Notes under the pieces: generated by a model | The model's input: the letters and a program-made list of their open reading frames with translations, nothing else | The model's database searches: none | Told to the model about the DNA's origin: nothing | In this document: positions 10,025-19,769 of the stretch, piece after piece | How the letters are laid out: each line of letters starts with the position of its first letter | How positions within the stretch are numbered: position 1 is the stretch's first letter | DNA from: Paralithodes platypus | Taxonomy: Eukaryota; Arthropoda; Malacostraca; Decapoda; Lithodidae | Length of the DNA: 64,000 nt | Assembly: GCA_032716605.1 (NCBI GenBank) | Contig: CM064502.1 | Coordinates: forward strand, 53,832,879 to 53,896,878 | Direction of reading: 5' to 3' | Made by a program: the position numbers and the translations under genes

Positions 10025-10329
10025 TTAACCCCTTGAAGCTCTGACGCGTTTTAGCAGTTTATTTTGGCTATCATTAAACGATTTTATGCAGCTTAAGTCC
10101 CTCTCCGACATATGACGCGATTTTGAGCCTATTAGGGATACTTTAAAGCCTTTGTTACCATCAGGGGTGTTTAGAAACCTTTAGTTTAGTTACTTCAACC
10201 TCTGCAGTTGTCTTTGAGTTAGCTGTGGGCAGAAAACTAATTTTGGAGAGGTAATTATAAGAGTGAGAGAACTCTATTTCTTATTGCTAATCTGGCAACC
10301 TCTGCGTCATATGGTCGTGAGAGGGTTGG
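10025..10329. mobile_element. T2 MITE, composite
   Basis: The left end is TTAACCCCTTGAAGCTCTGA, the form seen at 43980. The interior then switches to the 4193-type (ATGACGCGATTTTGAGCC, CTGCGTCATATGGTCG) and ends GAGAGGGTTGG. The two forms are joined at GCAGCTTAAGTCCC, which suggests one T2 inserted in, or recombined with, another. Confidence 0.75.
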
Positions 10330-10494
10330 ACAAATATGAAACTACTATGTCTCTGAATCATAATAAGACCAAGTTTATATAATTAGCACTACATTTCACT
10401 ACAAAATCTTCAAAATAACTGAGAAATCTTGATGGGAACTTTGCAATTTAACGTCAGTTGAAAAGAAACAGAATATAGTATGTAAATTTGACTA

Positions 10495-10706
10495 TTAACT
10501 CCTTCTTTACCGACTACATCTTCTTCACTTTATTTTGGCTACCATGCACGACTTTATGCAGCTTTGGAAGGACGTCTACCAATTAAAAGCTACAGACTAT
10601 CTCAATTTATCCTTTTAGCTATCATATATCCTTCCTAAGCTTCATAAAACCGCCTAAATGTAGCTGAAATAAAATACAAAAGACGCCGCCGGTAGAGAAG
10701 GGGTTA
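10495..10706. mobile_element. T2 MITE
   Basis: Begins TTAACTCCTTCTTTACCGAC and ends CCGGTAGAGAAGGGGTTAC. ATTTTGGCTACCATGCACGA and CATATATCCTTCCTAAGC are shared with the 40897 copy. Confidence 0.75.
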
Positions 10707-10784
10707 CCAACATAATAGGTCTACTATTAATATGGTGACAACATTAGTATCACCAACTAATTGATAAACTTTGTACCTACCTTA

Positions 10785-10882
10785 GCATTGACAGGACCAT
10801 GAACATGAAGAGATGGGTTGGATGTGAAAGAGATCTGCCATGTGTAGATCATTCGGCTTTCTGCAGACTCCCGTTTTCTTAT
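10785..10882 (+). mobile_element. Solitary CR1-like LINE 3' tail
   Basis: Shares CGGCTTTCTGCAGACTCCCR and TTTTCTTATGTTC with the 3' end of the CR1 element at 33.4 kb. CR1 copies are usually severely 5'-truncated, and this retains under 100 bp. Confidence 0.75.
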
Positions 10883-10969
10883 GTTCCGCGATGAAGGAAG
10901 GGTTTGGAAGACTCCCATCGCAGCACAGACCCTACAAAATCTCCGGCTACTATCCGATACAGGGGCCAC

Positions 10970-11265
10970 ATTTACAAAACAAACACCTTAATTTCTCAAA
11001 GCATAACATTCGGATTCTTGAGAGATTGTAATTTTAGCCTGTCACAAAACGAACATCTTAATTGTCCAAAGCTTCAGATTCGAACTCTTGATGGAGAGAT
11101 TAGGAACTTTAGTCTGTCACAAAACGAACACCTGAATTTCCCAAAGCTTGATTTTCGGATATTTGATGGAGAGATTTGGAACTTTAGTATGTCACAAAAC
11201 GAACACCTTAATTGTCCAAAGCTTCAGATTCTAACACTTGATGGAGAGATTGGAACTTTAGCTTT
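10970..11265. repeat. 75-bp tandem repeat, about 3.5 units
   Basis: The word GTCACAAAACGAACA recurs at 11041, 11116 and 11191, exactly 75 bp apart. Each unit also holds TTGATGGAGAGATT. Since 75 is divisible by three, one plus frame stays open (10904-11347) with a 25-residue period, but codon-level constraint cannot be judged and no domain is recognisable. Confidence 0.85.
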
Positions 11266-12051
11266 TCACTGTGTCAAGATGCAGATCCTAAATAGCAAGA
11301 TTATAAGCTTCTTCATATCAATTTGTAGAGATGTGGATACTTATTAGAAATGTCGGAAACTTCTGCAAATCGCCTTGTCTAGATCTTTTAGTCCTCTTAT
11401 TCTTACTTTTGATCTTCTTTCATTTATGGTTTTCACTGCTTCCTCTTCATATATTTATTCCTTCGTCTTTTCTTTTTCTACTTCTTCTCTTGTTCTGGTC
11501 TTCTTGTCATTCTTCTCTCTCTTGAGTAACTTAAGTAATATCTCACATATACTGGATCTAACTATTATTGAATCTTATTACTGCAGCATGGCGAATATTT
11601 AAACATTAATCTCGCTTAGTAAAGTCCTCTCATATATAAGCTTAAAGTAGAGTAAATATTGGCGAACACTGTCTATCAGTCATTAGGCTTAGGAAAGATC
11701 TCTCATCACAAATAATCAACTCCAGAGCTAAAAACAAGGCCAGTTCCATAAATTCGGCTTAGCAAAGATCTCTCACCAATAATCAACTCCACAGGGTATA
11801 AAATCAAGGAGAGTTCCATAAATTCGGCTTAGGAAGGATCTCTCACAAATATAATAAGGTGCGTTTTATCAATCCGGCAGTCACATAAACCGAGTTCATA
11901 CGACGGGAGGGTTTTGCAGGGCCTGTGCTCCTCCGGCCAGACTTACCATTGGTTTCCTTCATTTGTTTCCCTATTTTTCTTTGTCTTTTTGGATTTTCCA
12001 TTCTTGCTAATTCCATCTGGAAATACACAGAAAATATGGTTAATAATAATG
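11266..12051. other. Mostly unassigned; includes a 67-70 bp degenerate triplication
   Basis: TCGGCTTAGSAAAGATCTCT recurs near 11686, 11754 and 11825 with CAGTTCCATAAA between copies, giving three degenerate tandem units. The rest is pyrimidine-rich (11380-11525) without recognisable coding. Confidence 0.6.
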
Positions 12052-12084
12052 ATAATAGTAATAATAATAATAATAATAATAATG
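12052..12084. repeat. (AAT)n microsatellite
   Basis: About 11 AAT units, upstream of a T1 copy. Confidence 0.93.
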
Positions 12085-12143
12085 TTAAAAATTATCTTCA
12101 GGTCTTTAAAAATGGGGATATTTGTATTTCTTTGTTCATTTAT

Positions 12144-12479
12144 TTAAGGGGAGATTTCCACTTGAGGGACTTTTTTCTTGACCCCTTTCTCCCTCATGTC
12201 TAGCCCCATTGCTTTTGAGATTTTAAGACGTTTGCCCCATTAGTTTGGTGATTTTTAAGAGTTTCCGCCCCATTCTGTCAATTTTAAGACCTTTCCTGCA
12301 ATTTAGGTGTCGATTTTATCCTGGCGAGCGATAGCGAGCCTGTAATTTAAGAGTAACCGGCCTTTGGCCGGGACATTTTTCTACCGAAAAATGTACAAAT
12401 TTATCTTGAAAGGGGGTCAAGGGGGTGACAATTTAAGATTGCTGGAGGAGTAAGAAACAAACTAGAAACCTCCCCTTAA
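12144..12479 (-). mobile_element. T1 MITE, subfamily A, full length
   Basis: 336 bp with both TTAA ends. It shares the end GATTGCTGGAGGAGTARGAA with the copies at 41.7 and 61.7 kb, another sub-lineage marker. Confidence 0.92.
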
Positions 12480-12655
12480 ACAATATCACGTGCAAAGAGA
12501 AGAAAATATGACCATAATATAAAATTAGGACATTTCCACACACCAATTTGCGTTACATGATTCCATTTCATTAGAGGCCTAGAGTGCATAAACTAGGACA
12601 GAAGGGATTTTGTTTGTTTTCTCTATATTGGTCCTTTCTGCCTCCTCAAACTACT

Positions 12656-12978
12656 TTAAGGGGAGATTTCCACTTGAGGGATTGTTTTCTGGATCCCTTT
12701 CTCCCTCATGTGTATAGCCCCATTGCTTTTGAGATTTTAAGACTTTCGCCCCATTAGTTTGACGATCTTAAGAACTTTCGCCCCATTTCTGTCAATTTTA
12801 AGACCATTCGTGCCAATTAGGTGTCGATTTTTTTCCTGGCGAGCGATAGCGAGCCTGTAATGTACCGGGACATTTTTCTACCGAAAAATTTACAAATTTA
12901 TCTTGAAAGGGTGTCTAGGGGGTGTATAATCGTAAGCTTGATGAAAATATAGGGAACAAACTAAAAACCTCCCCTTAA
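12656..12978 (-). mobile_element. T1 MITE, subfamily A, hairpin-deleted
   Basis: 323 bp. The GGCC hairpin is gone: GAGCCTGTAATGTACCGGGAC joins the core directly to the CGGGAC flank (last base as written). Both TTAA ends are intact. Confidence 0.88.
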
Positions 12979-13020
12979 TGAATCATCGAAATGCAATGAT
13001 TAGGTAAATATTAACGACAA

Positions 13021-13728
13021 GATTCGTTTCAGTTTGGCCTCCAGGCAGCCGCCCGTTCGGAGAGTGGCTTGTGGTTACACGCCATCCCCATCCCACCTCT
13101 TGGAACTCACTTGGATGCTGAAGCGCTCCGGGTCGCCATCGCGCTCAGAGTGGGTGCGGCAGTTTGTCACCCACACACTTGCAAGTGTGATGGGAGGATG
13201 GATGCTCAAGGTCACCATGCCTTGTCATGTAATTACAACGCAGGCCGCCTGCCAAGACACTCTGCACTAAATAATGTCATAAAACGGGCCCTGCAGAGTG
13301 CTAACTGTGCATCAATCCTCGAACCACATGGACTTCACAGAGAAGACGGCAAACGGCCAGATGGGATGACCACTTTCCCTTACAAGAATGGCCGGTGCCT
13401 CGTGTGGGATGCCACATGTGTTGACACTTTCTCCACAACCAACGCCGCCAGAAACGCCGACGAAGCAGGTGAAGCCGCCCGGATAGCAGAAAATAAAAAG
13501 CGAGAAAAATATCAAGCCATCGCCAGAATTCATCAGTTCGAGCCCCTGGCATTCGAAACTTCAGGAGTCTTCGGCCCCACCACCCTTAAGATGGTGAATG
13601 AAATAGGCCGTAAAATCAGAGAAGTTTCAGGAGAACCCCGGGAAACCCTCTGGCTCAAGCAAAGACTAGGGATGGCTATCCTCCGGGGCAATGCCACCAG
13701 TGTCATGAGCTCAGTTCGACAGGACTGA
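13021..13728 (+). CDS. C-terminal part of an RLE-type LINE polyprotein (zinc knuckle plus restriction-like endonuclease)
   Basis: An open plus frame of about 235 codons, entered without a start because the element is 5'-truncated (the TTG at 13069 is only a nominal start), ending at TGA 13726-13728. Residues encoded near 13135-13240 form a knuckle CHPHTCKCDGRMDAQGHHAL-SC, giving C-x-C-x8-H-x4-C as in R2-type LINEs. It is followed by RPDGMTTFPYKNGRCLVWDA (about 13350-13415), a P-D-x15-D arrangement expected of the restriction-like endonuclease that nicks the target. The C-terminal helix-rich tail ends RLGMAILRGNATSVMSS. No frameshift is seen, so this copy may be young. The reverse transcriptase itself is missing. 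Clade within RLE LINEs is not resolved. The open frame and the knuckle are seen; the nuclease assignment is inference. Confidence 0.72.
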   Translation, partial: DSFQFGLQAAARSESGLWLHAIPIPPLGTHLDAEALRVAIALRVGAAVCHPHTCKCDGRMDAQGHHALSCNYNAGRLPRHSALNNVIKRALQSANCASILEPHGLHREDGKRPDGMTTFPYKNGRCLVWDATCVDTFSTTNAARNADEAGEAARIAENKKREKYQAIARIHQFEPLAFETSGVFGPTTLKMVNEIGRKIREVSGEPRETLWLKQRLGMAILRGNATSVMSSVRQD

Positions 13729-14039
13729 GTCATGCCACTGCGTGAGGCCCCGGCAGGAGTGGTGTATCCGTAGTCTTTCCACAGTAGGGTAAAACAAAAC
13801 ATAAACCTTATTTGTATGTAACATGTGTGATGCACATTAATAAAAGGGGATGTGTCGGATGGTTGAAAGCCACAGTTGCTCGCGCGTTTGGGGCTAGCAA
13901 CACGTATTATGAAAAACATGCATCCTCCTTCATTCACTGTCCCCCCCCTTCACTCACTCAACCCCACAATTTGCCGGAGGATAACAGGTTTTTCACAATA
14001 CGTAGACGGAGGTCTTTTTAAAAAAAAAAAAAAAAAAAA
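13729..14039 (+). mobile_element. 3' UTR and poly-A tail of the RLE-type LINE
   Basis: About 290 bp of non-coding sequence after the stop leads to about 19 A residues (14021-14039), consistent with a target-primed insertion. The 5' junction near 13021 has no obvious matching target duplication. Confidence 0.55.
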
Positions 14040-14051
14040 GTTTGGGATGGC

Positions 14052-14269
14052 TTAACCCCTTCAGCAAGTTGATGTACCGGTATGTTTGCCTTTCTTTCTG
14101 GCTATCATTAGACGGTTTTATGCAGTTTAAGAAAGTCCTGTTATAGCTAGATGGTTATTTGAGATCCTATTTACCCCTTGCAGTTTTAGAGTCGGATTAT
14201 AAGCTAAAGAAAATCGTCTAATGGTGACCAGAATATGATCAATGTAAGTCATCGTGTTGAAGGGGTTAA
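14052..14269. mobile_element. T2 MITE, full length
   Basis: Begins TTAACCCCTTCAGCAAGTTG and ends TCGTGTTGAAGGGGTTAA. Both TTAA ends are present. The interior has the family's CTATCATTAGACG / CGTCTAATGGT inverted pair. Confidence 0.85.
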
Positions 14270-14309
14270 AAATCCTAAGCACCCATTTGATTCTGAATCG
14301 AACCCAAGG

Positions 14310-14368
14310 ATCAGTGATTCAATGGTTCAGTGATTCAATGGTTCAGTGATTCAATGGTTCAGTGATTC
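14310..14368. repeat. 16-bp tandem repeat x4
   Basis: TGATTCAATGGTTCAG repeats four times with a decayed last copy. Confidence 0.9.
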
Positions 14369-14401
14369 GAAGGTTACTACGGCTCACGAGAGTAAAAAGT
14401 G

Positions 14402-14524
14402 TTAAGCGAGGTATTTCGAAGCCTTTTAATTGCTGGAGGCCCTTTTTAAACTGTATAAAATCGTCTATTAGTAACCAGAATAAAGCTAAAAGGACGGCAC
14501 CGGTACAGAAGGGGAAAGGGTTAA
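14402..14524. mobile_element. T2 MITE, right half
   Basis: TTAAGCGAGGTATTTCGAAG matches the right half of the T2 split at 51722. It ends GGTACAGAAGGGGAAAGGGT and TAA, sharing this terminal TTAA with the T1 copy that follows. Confidence 0.75.
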
Positions 14525-14895
14525 GGGGGCAGTACTCGCTTTGTATGGACCCCCTTCTCCCTCATGTTTATTTGTTTACCATATTAGTTTTGAAGTTTTA
14601 AGACGTTCGTTTCGTTAGTTTGGCGATTTTGAGACCTTTCGCCTAATGTTGTTGTCAATATGAAGACCCTTAGTTCCCTTTAGGTGTCCATTTTTTCCTA
14701 GCGAGCGAAAGCGAGCCTCTAATTTTAGAAGGAATTGGCCTTCGGCCGGGACATTTTTCTACCGAAAAATGTACAAATTTATCTTGAAAGGGGGTCTAGA
14801 GGCTGTTTTTCTAAGCTTGATGGAGGTCTAGCGAGGAAACTCAAAAATAAATAAATAAATATATAGACCAAAAACCAAGCACTACCCTCCTATAA
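14521..14895 (-). mobile_element. T1 MITE, subfamily B, longest copy
   Basis: 375 bp from TTAAGGGGGCAGTACTCGCT to CAAGCACTACCCTCCTATAA. The left TTAA is the right TTAA of the preceding T2. The hairpin GGCCTTCGGCC is intact. Confidence 0.85.
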
Positions 14896-15022
14896 GGGTG
14901 TGTTTTGTTGCCACCCACCTTGCGGGAGGGGTTACGATAATGGCCCGGAAGTGGTTGAAAGGAAATACTATAAGGGATACGTGTAGGGGTGACTAGGGGT
15001 GCGGCAGATGAACGATGGTGCA

Positions 15023-15025
<3 letters not shown>

Positions 15026-15080
<55 letters not shown>
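15026..15080. repeat. (TAA)n microsatellite at the left edge of an inserted element
   Basis: About 18 TAA units directly follow GGCAGATGAACGATGGTGCA, a piece of the 76-bp satellite unit that resumes after 16300. Confidence 0.9.
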
Positions 15081-15081
<1 letters not shown>

Positions 15082-15084
15082 TAC

Positions 15085-16300
15085 TAATAATAATATCTAG
15101 CTATCTATATGCTCAGGCCCAATCCCCACTTTTCCTATTTTTTATGTTTATTTTCAATAATAATAATAATAACTAGCAGGGGTACCCGGCGTTGCCCGGG
15201 TTTAAATTCTACTACAATAATCACCATCATCAATCACTACTACCACAATCATCACAATACTACTTCTACCATAATCACCGGCCTCGACCTCCCTGTGCCT
15301 CATTAACCCTTCCTCCCCGGGCTGTCTTAGCTAATGACGGTCGCCCCTACCCGGGCGATATGGCCGAAAAACGTCTAGGCCTAGGCTACCGTATTTATGT
15401 TTATTTTCACTGCTAGAACTTTCCCACTCATCTATAATCGTAGTGCGGTTTTCAATCTGTATTTTGGCATTGAGTAGAGCTCTGCAAGTCAACTGGTTCA
15501 GTTGTGATGACGATTTCAGTGGAGCCAATATTGCAGAGATGTTGCCAATATGGGGGCTTTTTAGACACTAATTTCGTCATGACGTCAGAACGATAACATT
15601 GAGGAGTCTTCTCCTTCTTGTTTTCGGAGGAGCGGTGACGAACGCTTGGGTTTGTTGACATACGCCGTACGCACGGCGTTCGGACCAAGCTTAATTAGGC
15701 TATTAAGCTCATGCCTTAGATAAGGCATACCGGGTAGCGGCCCTTCTTTCGTGCTGTCCTTACCTAAGGCAGCCCGGGTAGGAAGGGTTAAACGGCGACC
15801 TCGATTTCGGACGCTAAATGACCTCCGATTTTGGATCTGACCTCATCCGTACCCCCATTTTGGGGGGGCTGCAAACAACTATCGTTCCATATACCTTTTC
15901 GATCGGAGGCCTCCTTCTGCCCCAAACGGCATTTTTTTTATTTTTTTCAATTTCGACGGCGACCTCGATTTCGGCCGCTAAATGACCTCCGATTTTGGAT
16001 CTGACCTCATCCGTACCCCCATTTTGGGGGGCTGCGAACAACTTTCGTTCCATACACCTTTTCGATCGGAGGCCTCCTTCTGCCCCAAACGGCAATTTTT
16101 TTCAATTTTTTTTCTCAATTCCGGCCTCCAAACGACCTCCGATCGTGGCCTCGCCCCCTATATGACCTGACCCAGGTCAATTGACTCCCACATGCAAAGT
16201 TTCAGCTCCCCAGGTCCAAAACTGCGGCCGCCTATTAAGAACACACAGACAAACAGACACACGAACTGATTTAATAATATAGATAATAATAATAATGTAG
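15085..16300. mobile_element. Composite unclassified element inside the 76-bp satellite
   Basis: Starts in AT-rich sequence and contains CTAGCAGGGGTACCCGGCGT and TGCCCGGG. A T3 MITE (15303-15791) splits it. It then holds a direct duplication of about 165 bp (15793-15955 and about 15955-16110), each starting CGGCGACCTCGATTTCGG. It ends ACACACAGACAAACAGACAC, then TGATTTAATAATATAGAT and a short AAT tail. Satellite sequence flanks both sides. I do not recognise the superfamily; similar 5' and 3' words occur widely in arthropod genomes. Confidence 0.6.
15303..15791 (+). mobile_element. T3 MITE, copy 1
   Basis: 489 bp between TTAA sites, opening TTAACCCTTCCTCCCCGGGC and closing GCCCGGGTAGGAAGGGTTAA. 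It matches 34940-35438 along its whole length (for example CCGAAAAACGTCTAGGCCTA and TTGAGTAGAGCTCTG). No intact frame runs through it. Confidence 0.88.
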
Positions 16301-16301
16301 T

Positions 16302-17735
16302 AGCAGTGGGGGAAATGGAGGTATAAAGCTAAAATGGTCAAAACCATGCTAGTTCATGTTATTTGTCTTGTATTTCTTCTCATATTCACGGCTTTAAACA
16401 AAATTGCTCTGGTTTGACACCCTGGTATAAAGGCAGTACCATCACACGAGTCATTTATATGCTGCAGATGAACGATAGTGTAGCAGTGGGGGAAATGGAA
16501 GTATAAAGGCAGTACCATCACACAAGTCATTTATATGCTGCAGATGAACGATAGTGTAGCAGTGGGGGAAATGGAAGTATAAAGGCAGTACCATCACACG
16601 AGTCATTTATATGCTGCAGATGAACGATAGTGTAGCAGTGGGGGAAATGGAAGTATAAAGGCAGTACCATCACACGAGTCATTTATATGCTGCAGATGAA
16701 CGACAGTGTAGCAGTGGGGGAAATGGAAGTATAAAGGCAGTACCATCACACGAGTCATTTATATGCTGCAGATGAACGATAGTGTAGCAGTGGGGGAAAT
16801 GGAAGTATAAAGGCAGTACCATCACACGAGTCATTTATATGCTGCAGATGAACGATAGTGTAGCAGTGGGGGAAATGGAAGTATAAAGGCAGTACCATCA
16901 CACGAGTCATTTATATGCTGCAGATGAACGATGGTGTTGCAGTGGGGGAAATGGAAGTATAAAGGCAGTACCATCACACGAGTCATTTATATGCTGCAGA
17001 TGAACGATGGTGTTGCAGTGGGGGAAATGGAAGTATAAAGGCAGTACCATCACACGAGTCATTTATATGCTGCAGATGAACGATAGTGTAGCAGTGGGGG
17101 AAATGGAAGTATAAAGGCAGTACCATCACACGAGTCATTTATATGCTGCAGATGAACGATGGTGTTGCAGTGGGGGAAATGGAAGTATAAAGGCAGTACC
17201 ATCACACGAGTCATTTATATGCTGCAGATGAACGATGGTGTTGCAGTGGGGGAAATGGAAGTATAAAGGCAGTACCATCACACGAGTCATTTATATGCTG
17301 CAGATGAACGATGGTGTTGCAGTGGGGGAAATGGAAGTATAAAGGCAGTACCATCACACGAGTCATTTATATGCTGCAGATGAACGATGGTGTTGCAGTG
17401 GGGGAAATGGAAGTATAAAGGCAGTACCATCACACGAGTCATTTATATGCTGCAGATGAACGATGGTGTTGCAGTGGGGGAAATGGAAGTATAAAGGCAG
17501 TACCATCACACGAGTCATTTATATGCTGCAGATGAACGATGGTGTTGCAGTGGGGGAAATGGAAGTATAAAGGCAGTACCATCACACGAGTCATTTATAT
17601 GCTGCAGATGAACGATAGTGTAGCAGTGGGGGAAATGGAAGTATAAAGGCAGTACCATCACACGAGTCATTTATATGCTGCAGATGAACGATAGTGTAGC
17701 AGTGAGGGAAATGGAAGTATAAAGGCAGTACCATC
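16302..17735. repeat. 76-bp satellite, about 17 near-identical units
   Basis: The period is 76 bp. Each unit contains GGCAGTACCATCACACGAGT, TTTATATGCTGCAGATGAAC and GCAGTGGGGGAAATGGAAGT. Two variants differ at ATAGTGTAGC versus ATGGTGTTGC, in blocks (about five of the first, two of the second, one, six, two), which points to recent segmental amplification. A leading unit near 16302-16380 is decayed and carries an unrelated middle. Confidence 0.97.
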
Positions 17736-17737
17736 AC

Positions 17738-17974
17738 TCGCTTGGTGTAGTGACTAGCGTCTCGGACTTCCACCCAGAAGGCCCGGGTTCGCGCCCACGC
17801 TCGGTCATTAGATTTTCACAAGCAAGCACCAGTCGTTATCCCTCATGAGCAAAGGGATGGGGTAGTAGTACAGGACCCCAATGGAAATACGCCTAATCGG
17901 CCTTATTGAGCTATCCTTAGCTAGCTTAGCATGCGCTAGCTTTAAGAACTATTATTATTATTATTATTATTATA
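17738..17974 (+). mobile_element. tRNA-derived SINE, apparently complete, with (TTA)n tail
   Basis: Opens CGCTTGGTGTAGTGACTAGC (A-box region), then GCCCGGGTTCGCGCCC (B-box) about 50 bp on. A 130-bp body follows, ending in about eight TTA units (17949-17974). Satellite sequence resumes with ATGCTGCAGACGAA, so the SINE inserted within the last 76-bp units and replaced a few bases of one. Confidence 0.85.
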
Positions 17975-18179
17975 TGCTGCAGACGAAAAATGTTGTTGTA
18001 GTGGGGGAAATGGAAGTATAAATTCATATCATCACCAACCCACCAATTAACTTGCAAATAAACCTAATTAATAAAATCAATGAAACTAATGAATACAATT
18101 AAAAAATTATGGTGACAAGTTTACACTGCCTCGGTGTCCCCTGGGGGGGGTGGGGGACAACAAGTGCCCCCATCATAAA
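17975..18179. other. Decayed last satellite unit, then unassigned sequence
   Basis: 17975-18035 is a diverged 76-bp unit (GTGGGGGAAATGGAAGTATA). Beyond it is AT-rich sequence and a short poly-G. Confidence 0.6.
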
Positions 18180-19412
18180 CTGCCCTTCACCAGCATACCC
18201 TTCAAAATGCTCTGGACCATGGCCTGTCACTCTTACTATTAACTTCAACAACATTCGCGGCCTTTCCTCTAACTTTCCCTCTGTCGAATACCACTTCTCC
18301 TCCAACAAACCTGATTTTTTTTTTCACTGAAACTCAGGTGTCTAAAGCAACTGTCAGCAGCTCCTTCTCTGTACCCTCCTACTTTCTCTATCCTAATTTC
18401 AAAGCCAAAGGCGGATGTTATGCATACTTGCACAACAAACTCACTCTCGTGTTCCCGATTTAGACTCCTCTGAATTCTCAACTTTATAGCACAAACTATC
18501 CTGTCATTCTCATACTAAATATTTCTGTGCTGTCTATCTTTCCCCTAACTTTACCAACTTTCCCAAATTCTTTGACTATCTAAACTCTAAAGTGGAACAC
18601 ATCCTATCCATCTCTTCTTTCTCAGAAATCTCCATCTTAGGAGATTTCAACATTCACCACCGCTCTCTTCTGGCTCTCTTCTCATTCCACTGACCAACCT
18701 GGTGAACAAGCCTACATCTTGTCTATCCTAAATGGCCTAGAGCAGTTGGTTCAGCAACCAACCCGTATCCCGGATTTCTTCGGAGATCGGCCCAACATTC
18801 TTGACTTGTTTCTAACTTCTAATCCTTCCTCTTATACTGTTAATCTTTTCTCTCCTTTGGGCTCCTCCGACCATAAACTTCTCTGTCACCTGTCTTATCT
18901 TTCCCGTACAGCCACCCGATCCTCCCAGCCTGCGGCGCTTGTGACACTTTGGCATTGCCGACTGGGAGGCTCTCCGGCAGTACTTCTTTGATTTCCCTTG
19001 GAATGATTTTTGCTTCCGTGGCCGGGAACCCTCGGAGAGTGCTGAACGCATTACCGAGGTAATTCTCTCGGGCATGGTGGCATACTTTCCATTTTCTTTC
19101 TCTCAGACTAATGTAAAAATTTGTTTGGTTTACTCACGCTTGTTCTACTGCTGTCCGCAATATGGAGGAAGCATTCAAACGGTGAGGACGCCTTCAAACT
19201 CAAGAATCTCATTCTTCTTATGTTTCTGCCCGGAATCAAGCCAAATCTGTTCTTCGACTCGCCAAACACTCTTTTATCAAATAATAAACGCACTGAACTA
19301 TCCAACTCTAGCTCTTCCCAAGCCTTCTGACATCTAGCCAAAAACTTCTCCAACAATTTTCTTCCTCGTCTTTCCCTCCCCTTTTCCACTCTGACGTCAC
19401 TACCGTAAAAAA
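18180..19412 (+). pseudogene. Jockey-like LINE endonuclease-domain remnant
   Basis: The plus strand, read with several frameshifts, follows an APE-type endonuclease. It starts with FNNIRGLSSNFPSVEYH (about 18245-18295), then a YPNFKAKGG segment (about 18388). The active-site word LGDFNIHHRS falls near 18638-18667, PNILDLFLTSNPSS at about 18793-18830, and GSSDHKLL with the catalytic Asp-His pair at about 18862-18885. The linker FCFRGREPSESAERITEV follows (about 19010-19060). Similarity ends near 19412 before the reverse transcriptase. It is the same family as the minus-strand piece at 1-910; the two overlap in the linker, so they are different insertions. Stops and shifts show it is inactive. 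Confidence 0.82.
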
Positions 19413-19769
19413 AAAATGCGGTTTCCACGTAACTATGTACAGTACCAAAATGAGTTTTGTTGTTATTGTCATACATAGCATATTTTTGTTATTTTTTATC
19501 ATCTTTAACACCACAATTTCCTTGATCTTCAATAGCCTTAACCACTAGTGGGGGCTATGTTTTTAAATCGTTGGAAAATGGGTAAATATTAATTTCTGTT
19601 CCAAATCATTATAATACTGTACTGTACAACAGTATAGATAAAGTACAGAAACATGTGAAGAAACAAACATAAATACTTAATAAATTCGCTGTTGGTGCCA
19701 AAAGTCAGATTTACCATACAGGCTAGGCTAATTTAAAGTCAATAATTTCCTTAATTGTAATTTGGTATG
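19413..19769. other. No identified feature
   Basis: AT-rich sequence after a short poly-A (19407-19416). Nothing recognisable. Confidence 0.4.
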
